The translations under genes were made by a program, and so were the position numbers. Below, piece by piece: positions 17,488-25,676 of a stretch of 64,000 bases of DNA (positions within the stretch are counted from its first letter, which is position 1; every line of letters starts with the position of its first letter). This stretch comes from Lactiplantibacillus brownii (lineage in GTDB: Bacteria > Bacillota > Bacilli > Lactobacillales > Lactobacillaceae): contig NZ_JAVCWF010000001.1 in NCBI RefSeq assembly GCF_031085375.1, forward strand, positions 2,108,001-2,172,000. Reading direction: 5' to 3'. The notes beneath the pieces are model-generated. The model was given only the letters and a program-made list of their open reading frames with translations. It ran no database searches and was not told the DNA's origin.

Positions 17488-18297
17488 ATGCTAACGATTC
17501 AAAAATTTGCTAAATTAGCCGGTACTACCCGCCGGACCTTGATCTTTTATGATGAAAAGGACCTATTCAAGCCTAAAAAAGTTGCCGAAAATGGCTATCG
17601 CTACTACGATTACGACCAACTTTATCCCGTAACCTTCATCCTTGAATTGCGCCACTTAGGTTTGCCAATTTCAGAGATCAAGTTGCTCACACAAACCACA
17701 GGACACGCTCCATTGAATGCCGAACTGAAAAAAATCCTCAGTCAGATCAACCAACAACTGGATAACCTCACGATTCTGCGCGAGACTCTGAATGATCGTT
17801 TTAATCAATCTGTGCCGCCCGAACCAGTGATCAAAAATCGGCCGTTTATTCAGTCAGAATCAGTCAACCACTTTTGTCGTTCACGCCAATCCGTTGCTTG
17901 CACTGAGGCTGAGATTGCTGAAATTTATGCTGACTTTTATGCCCAACTGGGTCGCTTAAAGTTAGTCGATCAACAGGATTCCGGTTTTTTAACCCAATTA
18001 CCTCACAGTGACGCCAATGGCTACCCAACCGCGTCATTCTGCATTTTGAAAGCTGTGGGGCCGCGTACCGATACCGGTGACCTACCCTTGATCGAAAAGC
18101 CCGCTGGCAAATATGTGTCGATCGATACCACGAACGATATCAAAAATATCTGTATTGCCTTACGACAGCTTGCTGATTATCTCAAAAAAAATAAGCTGCC
18201 AATTAATGGTCAGCTCTGGCAAATGAATTTGGACGAAAATTTCACGAGCAAGGGTGCTTCGCCATTGGTTCGTTTACAATATCAGCTTCAAAACTAA
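17488..18297 (+). CDS. MerR family regulator with GyrI-like effector domain
   Basis: 269 aa: MerR winged helix at residues 1-70 (LTIQKFAKLAGTTRRTLIFYDEKDLFKP, then NGYRYYDYDQL), a coiled-coil helix, and a C-terminal part (about 120-269) of GyrI/BmrR type likely to bind a small hydrophobic ligand. It is transcribed away from the quinone oxidoreductase, with a 17-bp palindrome between them. GGAGGA precedes the ATG. Likely activates the reductase and may regulate itself. Confidence 0.88.
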   Translation: MLTIQKFAKLAGTTRRTLIFYDEKDLFKPKKVAENGYRYYDYDQLYPVTFILELRHLGLPISEIKLLTQTTGHAPLNAELKKILSQINQQLDNLTILRETLNDRFNQSVPPEPVIKNRPFIQSESVNHFCRSRQSVACTEAEIAEIYADFYAQLGRLKLVDQQDSGFLTQLPHSDANGYPTASFCILKAVGPRTDTGDLPLIEKPAGKYVSIDTTNDIKNICIALRQLADYLKKNKLPINGQLWQMNLDENFTSKGASPLVRLQYQLQN

Positions 18298-18320
18298 TGA
18301 CTCAGTCTTGAAAATCAAAA

Positions 18321-18361
18321 CGTGCGACAAATGACTACATCAAGTAGCCGCTTGTCGCACG
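18321..18361. terminator. Bidirectional terminator between MerR and thioredoxin-like genes
   Basis: 10-bp perfect stem CGTGCGACAA / TTGTCGCACG with a 21-nt loop; T-rich on both outer sides. Confidence 0.8.
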
Positions 18362-18374
18362 TTCATTATTTTAA

Positions 18375-18695
18375 TTAGTTGTCTAATGAATCCAAGAAAT
18401 CTTCAACTTGTTTTTGCGTCTTGCGGAACTTATCCACATAACGACCGATTTCTTCACCGTCTTCAATACCAACGAAACTAGGAATACCCATGACCCCTAA
18501 ATCTTGCGCGATATCAATATTGGCATCACGATCAACTGTGATCCAATCGTATTGGTCATATTTGGCTTCTATCTGAGGCATAACCGGTTTGATGAAGGCG
18601 CAATCTGGGCACCAATCCGCCGTAAAGAATAACATATGCTTGCCAGTTTTAATGCGTTCGCGAATTTCTTCGTTGCTTAAAGTTGTCGTTGCCAT
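18375..18695 (-). CDS. Thioredoxin family protein
   Basis: 106 aa thioredoxin fold with the redox motif WCPDC (about 28-32) and cis-proline loop GIPSF. The dipeptide PD differs from the GP of classical thioredoxins, so it is a thioredoxin-like reductant rather than canonical TrxA. GGAGG precedes the ATG. It lies downstream of the sulfur-amino-acid enzyme with a gap of about 80 nt and may share its transcript. Confidence 0.88.
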   Translation of the reverse strand: MATTTLSNEEIRERIKTGKHMLFFTADWCPDCAFIKPVMPQIEAKYDQYDWITVDRDANIDIAQDLGVMGIPSFVGIEDGEEIGRYVDKFRKTQKQVEDFLDSLDN

Positions 18696-18776
18696 CTATA
18701 TTGCCTCCAATAATTGTCAGGATTAATTCAATAGTTCTAGTTTACCACGTACAAAAAGTAAGTAAAGCCTTTTGTC

Positions 18777-19898
18777 TTATTTCGCTGCTGCAGTCAAAGC
18801 TTGTGTCAAATCGGCCTGTAAGTCGGCCACATTTTCGATCCCCGTGGACAAGCGTAATAAATTCGCCGTGATCCCTTTTGCTTGGCGTTCAGCTTCGGAT
18901 AAGTCAGCGTGAGTCTGCACGGCAGGAACCGTGACCAAACTCTCGACGCCGCCTAAACTTTCCGCAAACGAAACCACTTTCAAAGCTCGTAAGAAGGTAT
19001 CTACATCCACCCCGGGGGCTAAATAAAAACTAATCATGCCGCCCCGACCAGGATACAGCACTTTTGCAACGTGTGAGTTGGCTGTTAACACTTTTACTAA
19101 CGTTTGGGCATTCGCTTCATGTTGCCGCATCCGCAACGGCAGGGTCTTCAAACTCCGAAGTAACAGCCAAGCATCGAAGGGGTCCAACACGGCGCCAGTT
19201 GTGACCAGATTAAATGCCAACTGGTCAGCGTCAGTCTGATGTTTCGCAACAACCGTCCCCGCCAAGATGTCATTATGACCCGCCAAATACTTCGTTGCTG
19301 AATGTACCACGAGATCTGCACCTAAATCGAGCGGTTTTTGAATCAATGGCGTGTAAAACGTGTTATCCACAATCAACTTAATGCCATGGGATTGGGTCGT
19401 TTGCGCGGTCGCGGCAATATCAATGACTTTCATCGTCGGATTCGAGGGCGTTTCCAACCACAAGGCAACGGTTTTGTCATCAATTGCTGCCGCCAACTGT
19501 TGCTGATCTTGGCCATCCCAAACCGTGAAGTTCAAATGATAATGGTCATGCAACAAATCAAAGAAACGATATGAACCACCATACAAATCGTCAGAAATAA
19601 TAATCCGGTCACCACTATTGAACAAGGTAAAGACTAATTGAATGGCCGCCATGCCCGAACTTAGGGCAAAAGCCGCCACCCCATTTTCCATTTGAGCCAG
19701 TGTTTTCTCCAAGATACATCGCGTCGGCTGTGCCTCACGGGGATAATCAAATCCGGTCGATTGACCAAGTCCGGCATGACGATAGGCTGTCGACAGGTAG
19801 ATGGGCGCAGAAATTGCCCCAGTTTTCTCATCATCAGTACGGTTTCCGGCTTGCGCGAGCAGTGTTTCTAGATGTAGCTTTGTTGGTTTTGTTGTCAT
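18777..19898 (-). CDS. Trans-sulfuration PLP enzyme (cystathionine synthase/lyase family)
   Basis: 373 aa fold-type I PLP enzyme of the Cys/Met metabolism family. The PLP lysine lies in [11 protein letters not shown], the ring-stacking Tyr in [11 protein letters not shown], and the Asp in VDNTFYTP. The family includes cystathionine gamma-synthase, O-acylhomoserine sulfhydrylase and cystathionine beta/gamma-lyases; sequence reading alone cannot choose. An upstream T-box with a likely methionine specifier points to methionine synthesis. The ATG at 19898 is preferred over an in-frame TTG at 19904. Confidence 0.87.
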   Translation of the reverse strand: MTTKPTKLHLETLLAQAGNRTDDEKTGAISAPIYLSTAYRHAGLGQSTGFDYPREAQPTRCILEKTLAQMENGVAAFALSSGMAAIQLVFTLFNSGDRIIISDDLYGGSYRFFDLLHDHYHLNFTVWDGQDQQQLAAAIDDKTVALWLETPSNPTMKVIDIAATAQTTQSHGIKLIVDNTFYTPLIQKPLDLGADLVVHSATKYLAGHNDILAGTVVAKHQTDADQLAFNLVTTGAVLDPFDAWLLLRSLKTLPLRMRQHEANAQTLVKVLTANSHVAKVLYPGRGGMISFYLAPGVDVDTFLRALKVVSFAESLGGVESLVTVPAVQTHADLSEAERQAKGITANLLRLSTGIENVADLQADLTQALTAAAK

Positions 19899-20062
19899 TA
19901 TCAATGACTTCTTTCTCTTAATAGACTGGTTAATTTTTAATTAACATTGTTGATAGGTTTGAGTAGATGCGCCGGATGAACTTTTGTTTGGCGATTGCAA
20001 CCTTTTAGTGACAGCCACGCAAATACTTGAAAATCCTAGGTTTCACTTTGGCCTGAACACTC

Positions 20063-20310
20063 AAAAAAAGTCCCCCATCCATCTATACAACGGACGAGGG
20101 ACGCATTGGCGCGATACCACCCAAGTTTATTAACTAGTCACCTAGTTAAACTTATTGAGTTATTACTAACTCACTGGAATATCGGCCAGTACCGCTAGCA
20201 CAGCCTTTCGACCGTTACTAGTCATTCCGAGCTCATCTTCATCACATCTCTAACCACCGCTTTTCAGTTAGGACGGCTTCCTGTCGGCTTTTGACGTGAT
20301 TACTCTTCTC
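20063..20310 (-). ncRNA. T-box riboswitch leader, probably methionine-specific
   Basis: Minus-strand leader of the trans-sulfuration gene. The T-box core TGGGTGGTATCGCG is at 20110-20123, and an intrinsic terminator with a seven-T tract at 20063-20103. Stem I carries an AGTA motif and, on its 3' side, GAAGATGA, in which ATG (20234-20236) is the best specifier codon; GAT is a less likely reading. Uncharged tRNA-Met would favour the antiterminator and switch the gene on during methionine shortage. Confidence 0.92.
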
Positions 20311-20338
20311 ATCAACATGCATATTTAATTATATTCTA

Positions 20339-20368
20339 ATCTTACTCTAATGATAGCTTATACGTCAA
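20339..20368 (-). promoter_or_regulatory. Promoter of the T-box transcript
   Basis: Minus strand -35 TTGACG (20363-20368) and -10 TAAGAT (20339-20344) with an 18-bp spacer, just upstream of the T-box leader. Confidence 0.6.
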
Positions 20369-20439
20369 GCAGTGTTCTAAGTCTGCTATTGCTGACCTAA
20401 TATGGTGTGACTATCATATTTATTAAAATGACTCATTTA

Positions 20440-20846
20440 TTGTCCGTCTCCGTTGACTAGCACGTTTGCTGTGAGGCAGACCTGCAGCCAAAGGACGGTC
20501 TGCAGGGCGCTTTCAAGCCGAAAACCACGTCTTAAAAGTCGGCCAGACACTAACCTGGGTTAAACCACCCAGCTAAGTGTCTCGACACGGCAAACGAGCT
20601 AATCCACTCCGACGTCAAATAGTAGTTTAATTAAAGCCATATTGAACTAACTTATTATCTAACGAAAAACTAATTGATACTAAGAACACTAGTTAGTGCA
20701 GGGCGGGCTGGATGATGCTCAGTGGTGAAATTTTCCTTTGCTGGTGGGCTTCCAGCTTAGGAAAAGCCCGGCTTGTGAGACCGTCCTTTGGCTCACAAAC
20801 GTGGCCACCACGTTCCAGCATCAATCCAGACCAACCGGAACGGCAA
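20440..20846 (-). repeat. Composite palindromic intergenic repeat, copy 3 (most complete)
   Basis: 407 bp, in opposite orientation to copies 1 and 2. Module A (about 20440-20615) is bounded by arms GTCTCCGTTGACTAGCACG and CGAGCTAATCCACTCCGAC that pair imperfectly, and module B (about 20699-20846) by CTGGATGATGCTCAGTGGTG and CCACGTTCCAGCATCAATCC. Outer ends TTGTCCGTCTCCGTTGAC and (reverse complement) TTGCCGTTCCGGTTGG resemble each other as imperfect terminal inverted repeats. No protein is encoded. Confidence 0.88.
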
Positions 20847-20936
20847 GCTAAGCGAATATTCATAAATATGATCGCTACGATACACTCGTGTGAAGGTTAA
20901 TAACAACGATGTACTAAAAAAGCACAGCCCAATGAC

Positions 20937-20982
20937 AAAAAAATTCCGCCAGCAGCCAAAGTGACTGTTGCGGAAACTTTTT
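20937..20982 (-). terminator. Terminator downstream of the 76-aa frame
   Basis: Minus-strand TTCCGCAACAGTC...GGCTGCTGGCGGAA hairpin followed by seven T. Confidence 0.8.
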
Positions 20983-21030
20983 AGTCAAACCAACAAAAAC
21001 GGCCAATTCAAATAATTACTCACTATAACG

Positions 21031-21261
21031 CTAACTGACTAAAGTTAATTGTGAAGCCAGCTGGGTCAATTCAGTTTGGATCTGCTGAACCGCTACGCCA
21101 TGTTCTGCGTGGGCCAACGTGGCTAGGCGTTCTGTCAGCAAACGTTGCTGAGCCAATAAGTAGGCTTGACGTCCTGCTGCCGGAACAGCTGCGACCACGG
21201 TTGATTGTCGGCCGACCCTCGATCTTAATTTAATTAGTCCACATCCTGCTTGACAACTCAT
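21031..21261 (-). CDS. Small hypothetical protein (76 aa)
   Basis: Begins MSCQAGCG and continues with a helical Ala/Gln/Leu-rich region (RQAYLLAQQRLLTERLATLAHAE). AAAGGGTGAG lies 5 nt before the ATG and a terminator follows the stop, which supports it as a gene. It follows the amino-acid permease in the same direction (77-nt gap). The N-terminal cysteines could bind metal or be a chance feature. No family recognised. Confidence 0.5.
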   Translation of the reverse strand: MSCQAGCGLIKLRSRVGRQSTVVAAVPAAGRQAYLLAQQRLLTERLATLAHAEHGVAVQQIQTELTQLASQLTLVS

Positions 21262-21338
21262 TGACTCACCCTTTCTGATTCAATAAGTTTAGTTTAAACC
21301 TTTCGACCAAGGCGAAGGCAAGTCTTTTTTGAGAAAAT

Positions 21339-22613
21339 TTAAGCTTGTTGCCGATGTGCCGTTAAGAAGTAGAATGGGACCGCAATGACTAAGCAACCCA
21401 ATCCCATGATTAATTGGAAACCAGACGCTTTAGACAACAACCACAAGCTGACAATGACCGCGATCACGGGTAAGACTGGTCCAAACGGCACCCGGAAACT
21501 AGCACCAGTCTGCGTTTTACGTCGGCGAAAGACTAGTACAGCTAGAATCGTTGGAATATATTGGGCAAATCGTGAAACAACTGAGATCGCCGCTAACGTT
21601 TGGAACGTGCCCGAAATTGCTAATGGATAAGCAATCAAAAATGAGATCACCATCGCGACCGCCGGCACATTGCGACGATTACGATAACCAACAATTTTAG
21701 GCATCACGCCATTATCGGCCATTGAAGAACCAATTCGTGGCAAATAGAACGATTGGGCCGTCGCAACCCCTAAGATGGAGACAATCGTCCCCAACGCCAC
21801 GATCGTTTTACCAACTGGACCTAGAATTTTTTCAAAGCCATCTTGAATCGGAGCAGTACTACCAGCTAAACTACCACCTAATACCCCGATTGAAACGACT
21901 TGAATCGCAATGTAGAGCACTGCCACGACCGCTAGCACGATAACAATCGCCATTGGAATCGTCCGCTGCGGATTTTTGAATTCTTGCGCGGCAATCGCAA
22001 TCGCTTCAAAACCGGTGAAAGCGTAAAAGATCAAGATTGCGGCCGACCCAAATGAATTGGCAAAACTAGCACTATTGACCACGAATGGTGTAAAGTGCGC
22101 CCCATTGATGAAGAAGGCGCCAACCACAACAAACAGCACCAATGGCAATAATTTGGCAATCGTCACAATATTATTGACCACTTTTGTCAAAGTTACGCCG
22201 GCAACATTGATCAAGGTTAGGCCACCTAATAACACCAAGATTGTTAAATCTTTCCAAAGTGCTTGTTGCAACACGGGGAAAATGGCGCTTAACGCCGTGG
22301 TGAAAGCATTAGCCATCGTCGCCCACGCAATAATACTAATCGCCCAGACACTAAACCCAACTTCGTAACCGACGAAATCCCCAAAAGCTTCTTTGGCATA
22401 CAAATACGGCCCACCATTACTTTTAAAATAAGTGGCGTCTTCTGCATAACACAGCGCAATCGAGACGATCAACAACATATCAAAAATAAAAACTAAAATA
22501 CTGGCTGGGCCCATCAGCGCTTCCGCCTGACCTGGTAATAGAAAAATACCAGAACCAATAATTGAATTAATGCCTAACAAAATAACACTTAACATGCCGA
22601 ACTTCGACTTCAA
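21339..22613 (-). CDS. APC family amino acid permease
   Basis: 424 aa with about 12 membrane segments. Substrate-binding loop IIGSGIFLLPG in TM1 and FYAFTGFEAIAIAAQEFKNPQR in TM6/loop are typical of amino acid/polyamine permeases. It probably starts at TTG 22613 with AAAGGTG upstream. It takes up or exchanges amino acids across the cytoplasmic membrane; the specific substrate is not deducible. Confidence 0.88.
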   Translation of the reverse strand: MKSKFGMLSVILLGINSIIGSGIFLLPGQAEALMGPASILVFIFDMLLIVSIALCYAEDATYFKSNGGPYLYAKEAFGDFVGYEVGFSVWAISIIAWATMANAFTTALSAIFPVLQQALWKDLTILVLLGGLTLINVAGVTLTKVVNNIVTIAKLLPLVLFVVVGAFFINGAHFTPFVVNSASFANSFGSAAILIFYAFTGFEAIAIAAQEFKNPQRTIPMAIVIVLAVVAVLYIAIQVVSIGVLGGSLAGSTAPIQDGFEKILGPVGKTIVALGTIVSILGVATAQSFYLPRIGSSMADNGVMPKIVGYRNRRNVPAVAMVISFLIAYPLAISGTFQTLAAISVVSRFAQYIPTILAVLVFRRRKTQTGASFRVPFGPVLPVIAVIVSLWLLSKASGFQLIMGLGCLVIAVPFYFLTAHRQQA

Positions 22614-22663
22614 ACCTAATCCACACCTTTCTCACTCAATCCTATTTTACACGTTTATGCTTT

Positions 22664-23365
22664 TTAGCCCAGTGTCCGCTCCAAATAAGCGGCCCGAATC
22701 AACCGATAGGCCACCGGACTTTCGAGCTGTCCTAAGGCAAAGCTAGGCCGTTCGACCTGACTCAACCAATAAGCATCATTGCCCAACTGCCAACCGAACG
22801 ATTGACCACTCACACAACAGTGATTCAACGCCTCATTTTGCGTCAATAAATGTTGTAGTAACGTTTGTAGCGGCCGACTTGTGGCAACTAATTGCAAATC
22901 CGTGACCTGTGCCGCTAACAACCAACAGCGTGCTTGGTCGGTCAAGCCGCGTAATTGTTGCGGCATTGCTTGCGCTAAAGCCTGTGGTGGCGTCTTCAAA
23001 GTTAACACCGTCAAGCCAAGTAGTGCCGCCGCAGTATTGAGCAACGTCTGATGACTCAAAACCGCTAGATAACCAACCAGATACCATTGTCGTTGCAAAC
23101 TTGGCGGCACAGGATTACCGCTTGCTGCCACGACCTGGGCCATTTTTTCCAGCAAGCGAGCATATGCAGTGTGATCAATTCGCGTGACTAGCTGCTCAAT
23201 CGAATATTGCGAATAGATCTCGCTACCCTCGTCGGCTGGGTTCCAACTTAACAAATCTACATCCGCTCGTGTCTTAACTTGCGCCAGGGCTGCCTGCGCA
23301 TCTGCTGACCACGCCATCGTTGGCTCGAAATCGTGCCCAGTCAATTGAACTGAATATTGCCACAC
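22664..23365 (-). CDS. Hypothetical protein (about 233 aa)
   Basis: Not recognised. Soluble, Leu/Gln/Ala-rich and mostly helical (PQALAQAMPQQLRGLTDQARCWLLAAQ). No signal peptide or membrane segment. The start is taken as GTG at 23365 because AAGGAGGG lies 8 nt upstream; the open frame extends to 23428 without a better site. It lies upstream of, and in the same direction as, the permease (about 50-nt gap). Confidence 0.62.
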   Translation of the reverse strand: MWQYSVQLTGHDFEPTMAWSADAQAALAQVKTRADVDLLSWNPADEGSEIYSQYSIEQLVTRIDHTAYARLLEKMAQVVAASGNPVPPSLQRQWYLVGYLAVLSHQTLLNTAAALLGLTVLTLKTPPQALAQAMPQQLRGLTDQARCWLLAAQVTDLQLVATSRPLQTLLQHLLTQNEALNHCCVSGQSFGWQLGNDAYWLSQVERPSFALGQLESPVAYRLIRAAYLERTLG

Positions 23366-23586
23366 ATCAAATCCCTCCTTGCTGAACTGGTAAATGTAGC
23401 TTACCACCTTAGGACTACTAGAAGGCAACTGTTTCGTTCAACTTTATTAGAAAAGTTTTGGCATTCCCGTTAAACTAGCTCTAACCAAAGACTAAAATGT
23501 CGTTTCTCAATTTAAGCTTGCCAACCGTATCAAACGGGGTTAAAATTAGGTTTAAAATATTATCTTTATTTCGAGGAGGGTTACAG

Positions 23587-24024
23587 TTGTCCTATACCAT
23601 TCAAGAAGTTGCTAAAAAAATGGCCATCTCAACTTATAGTATTCGCTATTATCACGATCACGGGATGTTGCCATTCGTTAAGCGTGATGCCAACAACAAT
23701 CGGGTCTTCGAAGACACCGATCTGGAATGGCTACACCTCATTATTTGCCTCCGTCAAACTGGGATGCCGGTTGAACGAATTCAACATTACTTGGCGCTCG
23801 TTCAAGAAGGCGAAAACACCGTCCCTGAACGCTATGAGATGATGAAAGCCCAACAATCCCGCACACTCGATGAAATTAATGACCTGCAAAATCATTTGAA
23901 AACGATCAATATCAAAGTTGACCACTATGCGGATGTGTTAATTCATCACAAATCAGACAGTTTCGTGCCGTCCAACATTCCCGAGGCTGAGGAACACGAT
24001 GTTTATCAAGAAAATCAGTCATAA
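23587..24024 (+). CDS. MerR family regulator, AdhR/NmlR-like
   Basis: 145 aa: winged helix (YTIQEVAKKMAISTYSIRYYHDHGMLPFVKRD, DTDLEWLHLIICLRQTGMP) and a coiled-coil tail without a ligand domain. A cysteine at residue 54 (LIIC) matches the position of the thiol that senses aldehydes and electrophiles in AdhR/NmlR proteins. It starts with TTG at 23587 after GAGGAGG. A candidate regulator for the CTTAAAG-type MerR promoters at 35.8, 38.2 and 55.3 kb. Confidence 0.85.
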   Translation: MSYTIQEVAKKMAISTYSIRYYHDHGMLPFVKRDANNNRVFEDTDLEWLHLIICLRQTGMPVERIQHYLALVQEGENTVPERYEMMKAQQSRTLDEINDLQNHLKTINIKVDHYADVLIHHKSDSFVPSNIPEAEEHDVYQENQS

Positions 24025-24042
24025 AAAATTTAGGATAAAATC

Positions 24043-24075
24043 AAAAAGGCTTGCAGAATAACTGCAAGCCTTTTC
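24043..24075 (+). terminator. Terminator of the MerR gene
   Basis: AAAAGGCTTGCAG / CTGCAAGCCTTTT perfect stem, 18 nt after the stop codon. Confidence 0.9.
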
Positions 24076-24085
24076 TTGTATAAGA

Positions 24086-24208
24086 GTCGAAACGTGGGCC
24101 AACGGGCAGTTTGTTCCGCTTAACCCGGTATCGTGATTATTCCAAGCCAAGGAATAATCGCAATACCACGTTAATGCTCACAAACTAACCGCCCGCCGTC
24201 CCACTCTG
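24086..24208. repeat. Long-hairpin intergenic repeat (GTGGGAC type), copy 1
   Basis: Outer arms GTGGGCCAACGGGC and GCCCGCCGTCCCAC pair imperfectly; inner arms GGTATCGTGATTATTCC / GGAATAATCGCAATACC pair well. The outer ends (cgaaacgtgg ... gtcccactct) recur at 53.7 kb, where the inner stem has another sequence. Recalls the tgggac-type intergenic hairpins seen in many Lactobacillales. Confidence 0.7.
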
Positions 24209-24209
24209 A

Positions 24210-24644
24210 TTACTTTTCTAAATGCCAGTTAAAATGAGAATTACGTTCAGCAATCAACCATTTGCCAGCAACTTTTTCATATCGATCTTCATAACGAACC
24301 CCTTCTTGCGTCGTAGTTGTCGTGCCATCAGCATTCGCTTTAACTAAAACAACATAATTATAAGCGGTTCCCGTCGCATGAGTGCGATCCGTAAAATTGA
24401 CCGTCTGCTGACCACTCATGTGAAAGACGGATTGATAGTCGTCCATTGAACTAGAGAACGCTTTAAAGATTTCATCACGTCCATGTAAGGTAAAAGTGAC
24501 TTTGCCATCGTTGATAATGTTTACCACACCGTTTGTCGTAAACAATTGCACTTGTTTGTCATTTTCTTTCGTATCTGCGTCATTCGAAAATAAATCCACA
24601 ACTTCTTTTAATTCCAAGCGATCACTAATTTCTTGTAAATCCAT
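24210..24644 (-). CDS. SnoaL/NTF2-like protein
   Basis: 144 aa alpha+beta barrel-type protein of the NTF2-like superfamily (LELKEVVDLFSNDADTKENDKQVQLFTTNGVVNI at the N-terminus, ERNSHFNWHLEK at the end). Members act as small isomerases, dehydratases or ligand-binding proteins; the function here is unknown. The ATG at 24644 follows AGGGAG. It is the second gene behind an aldo/keto reductase, so both are probably expressed from the promoter near 25.6 kb. Confidence 0.78.
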   Translation of the reverse strand: MDLQEISDRLELKEVVDLFSNDADTKENDKQVQLFTTNGVVNIINDGKVTFTLHGRDEIFKAFSSSMDDYQSVFHMSGQQTVNFTDRTHATGTAYNYVVLVKANADGTTTTTQEGVRYEDRYEKVAGKWLIAERNSHFNWHLEK

Positions 24645-24694
24645 TACTTCACACACTCCCTAATAATTTTTTAATCGTCACACGACTTCTACAA

Positions 24695-25549
24695 TTAATC
24701 TGCAGGTACCCAGGCACCAAATTGTTGTTCTGCCTGTGCTAATGAAACGTGATAGTAACGTTTTGTACCATCTAAGACGTCAATTTTAGCCATTTCAGCC
24801 GGGGTCAAGGAAAAATCAAAAACGTCAAAGTTTGCGCGTAAATGATCTGGATTCGTCGTCTTTGGAAAAACAATCGTGCCGCTTTGCAAATGCCAGCGCA
24901 GCATGACTTGCACGTTACTTTTACCATACTTTCGACCTAGCTCGGTGAAGATTGGCTCATTAATTAAGCCCGCGTCACCATGCCCAAGTGGATACCACGA
25001 TTCCATTTTGGTCCCATATGGCGCCAATTTCGCTTTCAAGGGACGCTGTTGGAAATACGGATGTAATTCAACTTGCATCACGGCCGGCTTGATCGTGGCA
25101 ATTGTCAATATCTTGTCCAACCGGTCGCCATCAAAGTTACTGAGGCCAATTGATCGTACTTTACCGGCTTTGACCGCTTGTTCCATGGCCTGCCAAGCAC
25201 CCACATAATCCCCAAACTGTTGATGCAACAATAATAAATCGATATAGTCAGTGTCCAACCGGGTCAACATTTTGTCGATTGCCACTGGCGTCTTTTCCAG
25301 CCCATAATCGCTAGGCCAAAGTTTGCTAGTCAACCAAATCTCATCCCGGTTAAGACCACTCTTCTTAACGGCGGCCCCCACGCCGCGCTCATTCTGATAA
25401 GCATGTGCGGTATCGATATGGCGGTAGCCAAGTTTTAAAGCAGCGGCAACTGCTTGTTCAGTAGCAGCATCGCCATCAATTTGATAAACGCCGAGCCCAA
25501 ACTGTGGAATCCGGTGACCATCATTTAACGTTAAATAAGTTTGTGTCAT
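24695..25549 (-). CDS. Aldo/keto reductase
   Basis: 284 aa NADPH-dependent reductase of the 2,5-diketogluconate reductase type. The tetrad is visible: Asp in HIDTAHAYQNE, Tyr in the same motif, Lys in LTSKLWP and His in LLLLHQQ. GLSNF, and FPKTTNPDHLRAN for cofactor binding, complete the family pattern. It likely detoxifies aldehydes or ketones such as methylglyoxal. It heads an operon with the NTF2-like gene. Its upstream region carries the 40-bp block shared with the operon at 27.5 kb. Confidence 0.9.
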   Translation of the reverse strand: MTQTYLTLNDGHRIPQFGLGVYQIDGDAATEQAVAAALKLGYRHIDTAHAYQNERGVGAAVKKSGLNRDEIWLTSKLWPSDYGLEKTPVAIDKMLTRLDTDYIDLLLLHQQFGDYVGAWQAMEQAVKAGKVRSIGLSNFDGDRLDKILTIATIKPAVMQVELHPYFQQRPLKAKLAPYGTKMESWYPLGHGDAGLINEPIFTELGRKYGKSNVQVMLRWHLQSGTIVFPKTTNPDHLRANFDVFDFSLTPAEMAKIDVLDGTKRYYHVSLAQAEQQFGAWVPAD

Positions 25550-25582
25550 GTGATAAAACTTCCTTTCAAATTATCAATAAGT

Positions 25583-25651
25583 TTATTATCGACCCAATCG
25601 GGTTATTCGCCAATGGGCAGCTTTTCGTAAAGGGTGACCTATGCCACCCTT
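25583..25651 (-). promoter_or_regulatory. Promoter with conserved 40-bp upstream block, copy 1
   Basis: Minus strand: a 40-bp block (25612-25651, from AAGGGTGGCATA to TGCCCATT), then 23 nt, then -10 TAATAA (25583-25588). No good -35 is present, suggesting activator dependence. The same block at the same distance from a -10 occurs at 27553-27621. Confidence 0.65.
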
Positions 25652-25676
25652 TTGCTAAAAAAGTGGCTTAACGTGA

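Noticed and set aside
20712..20900. 62-codon plus-strand frame
   Set aside because: Falls inside module B of repeat copy 3; the equivalent frame is broken in the other copies.
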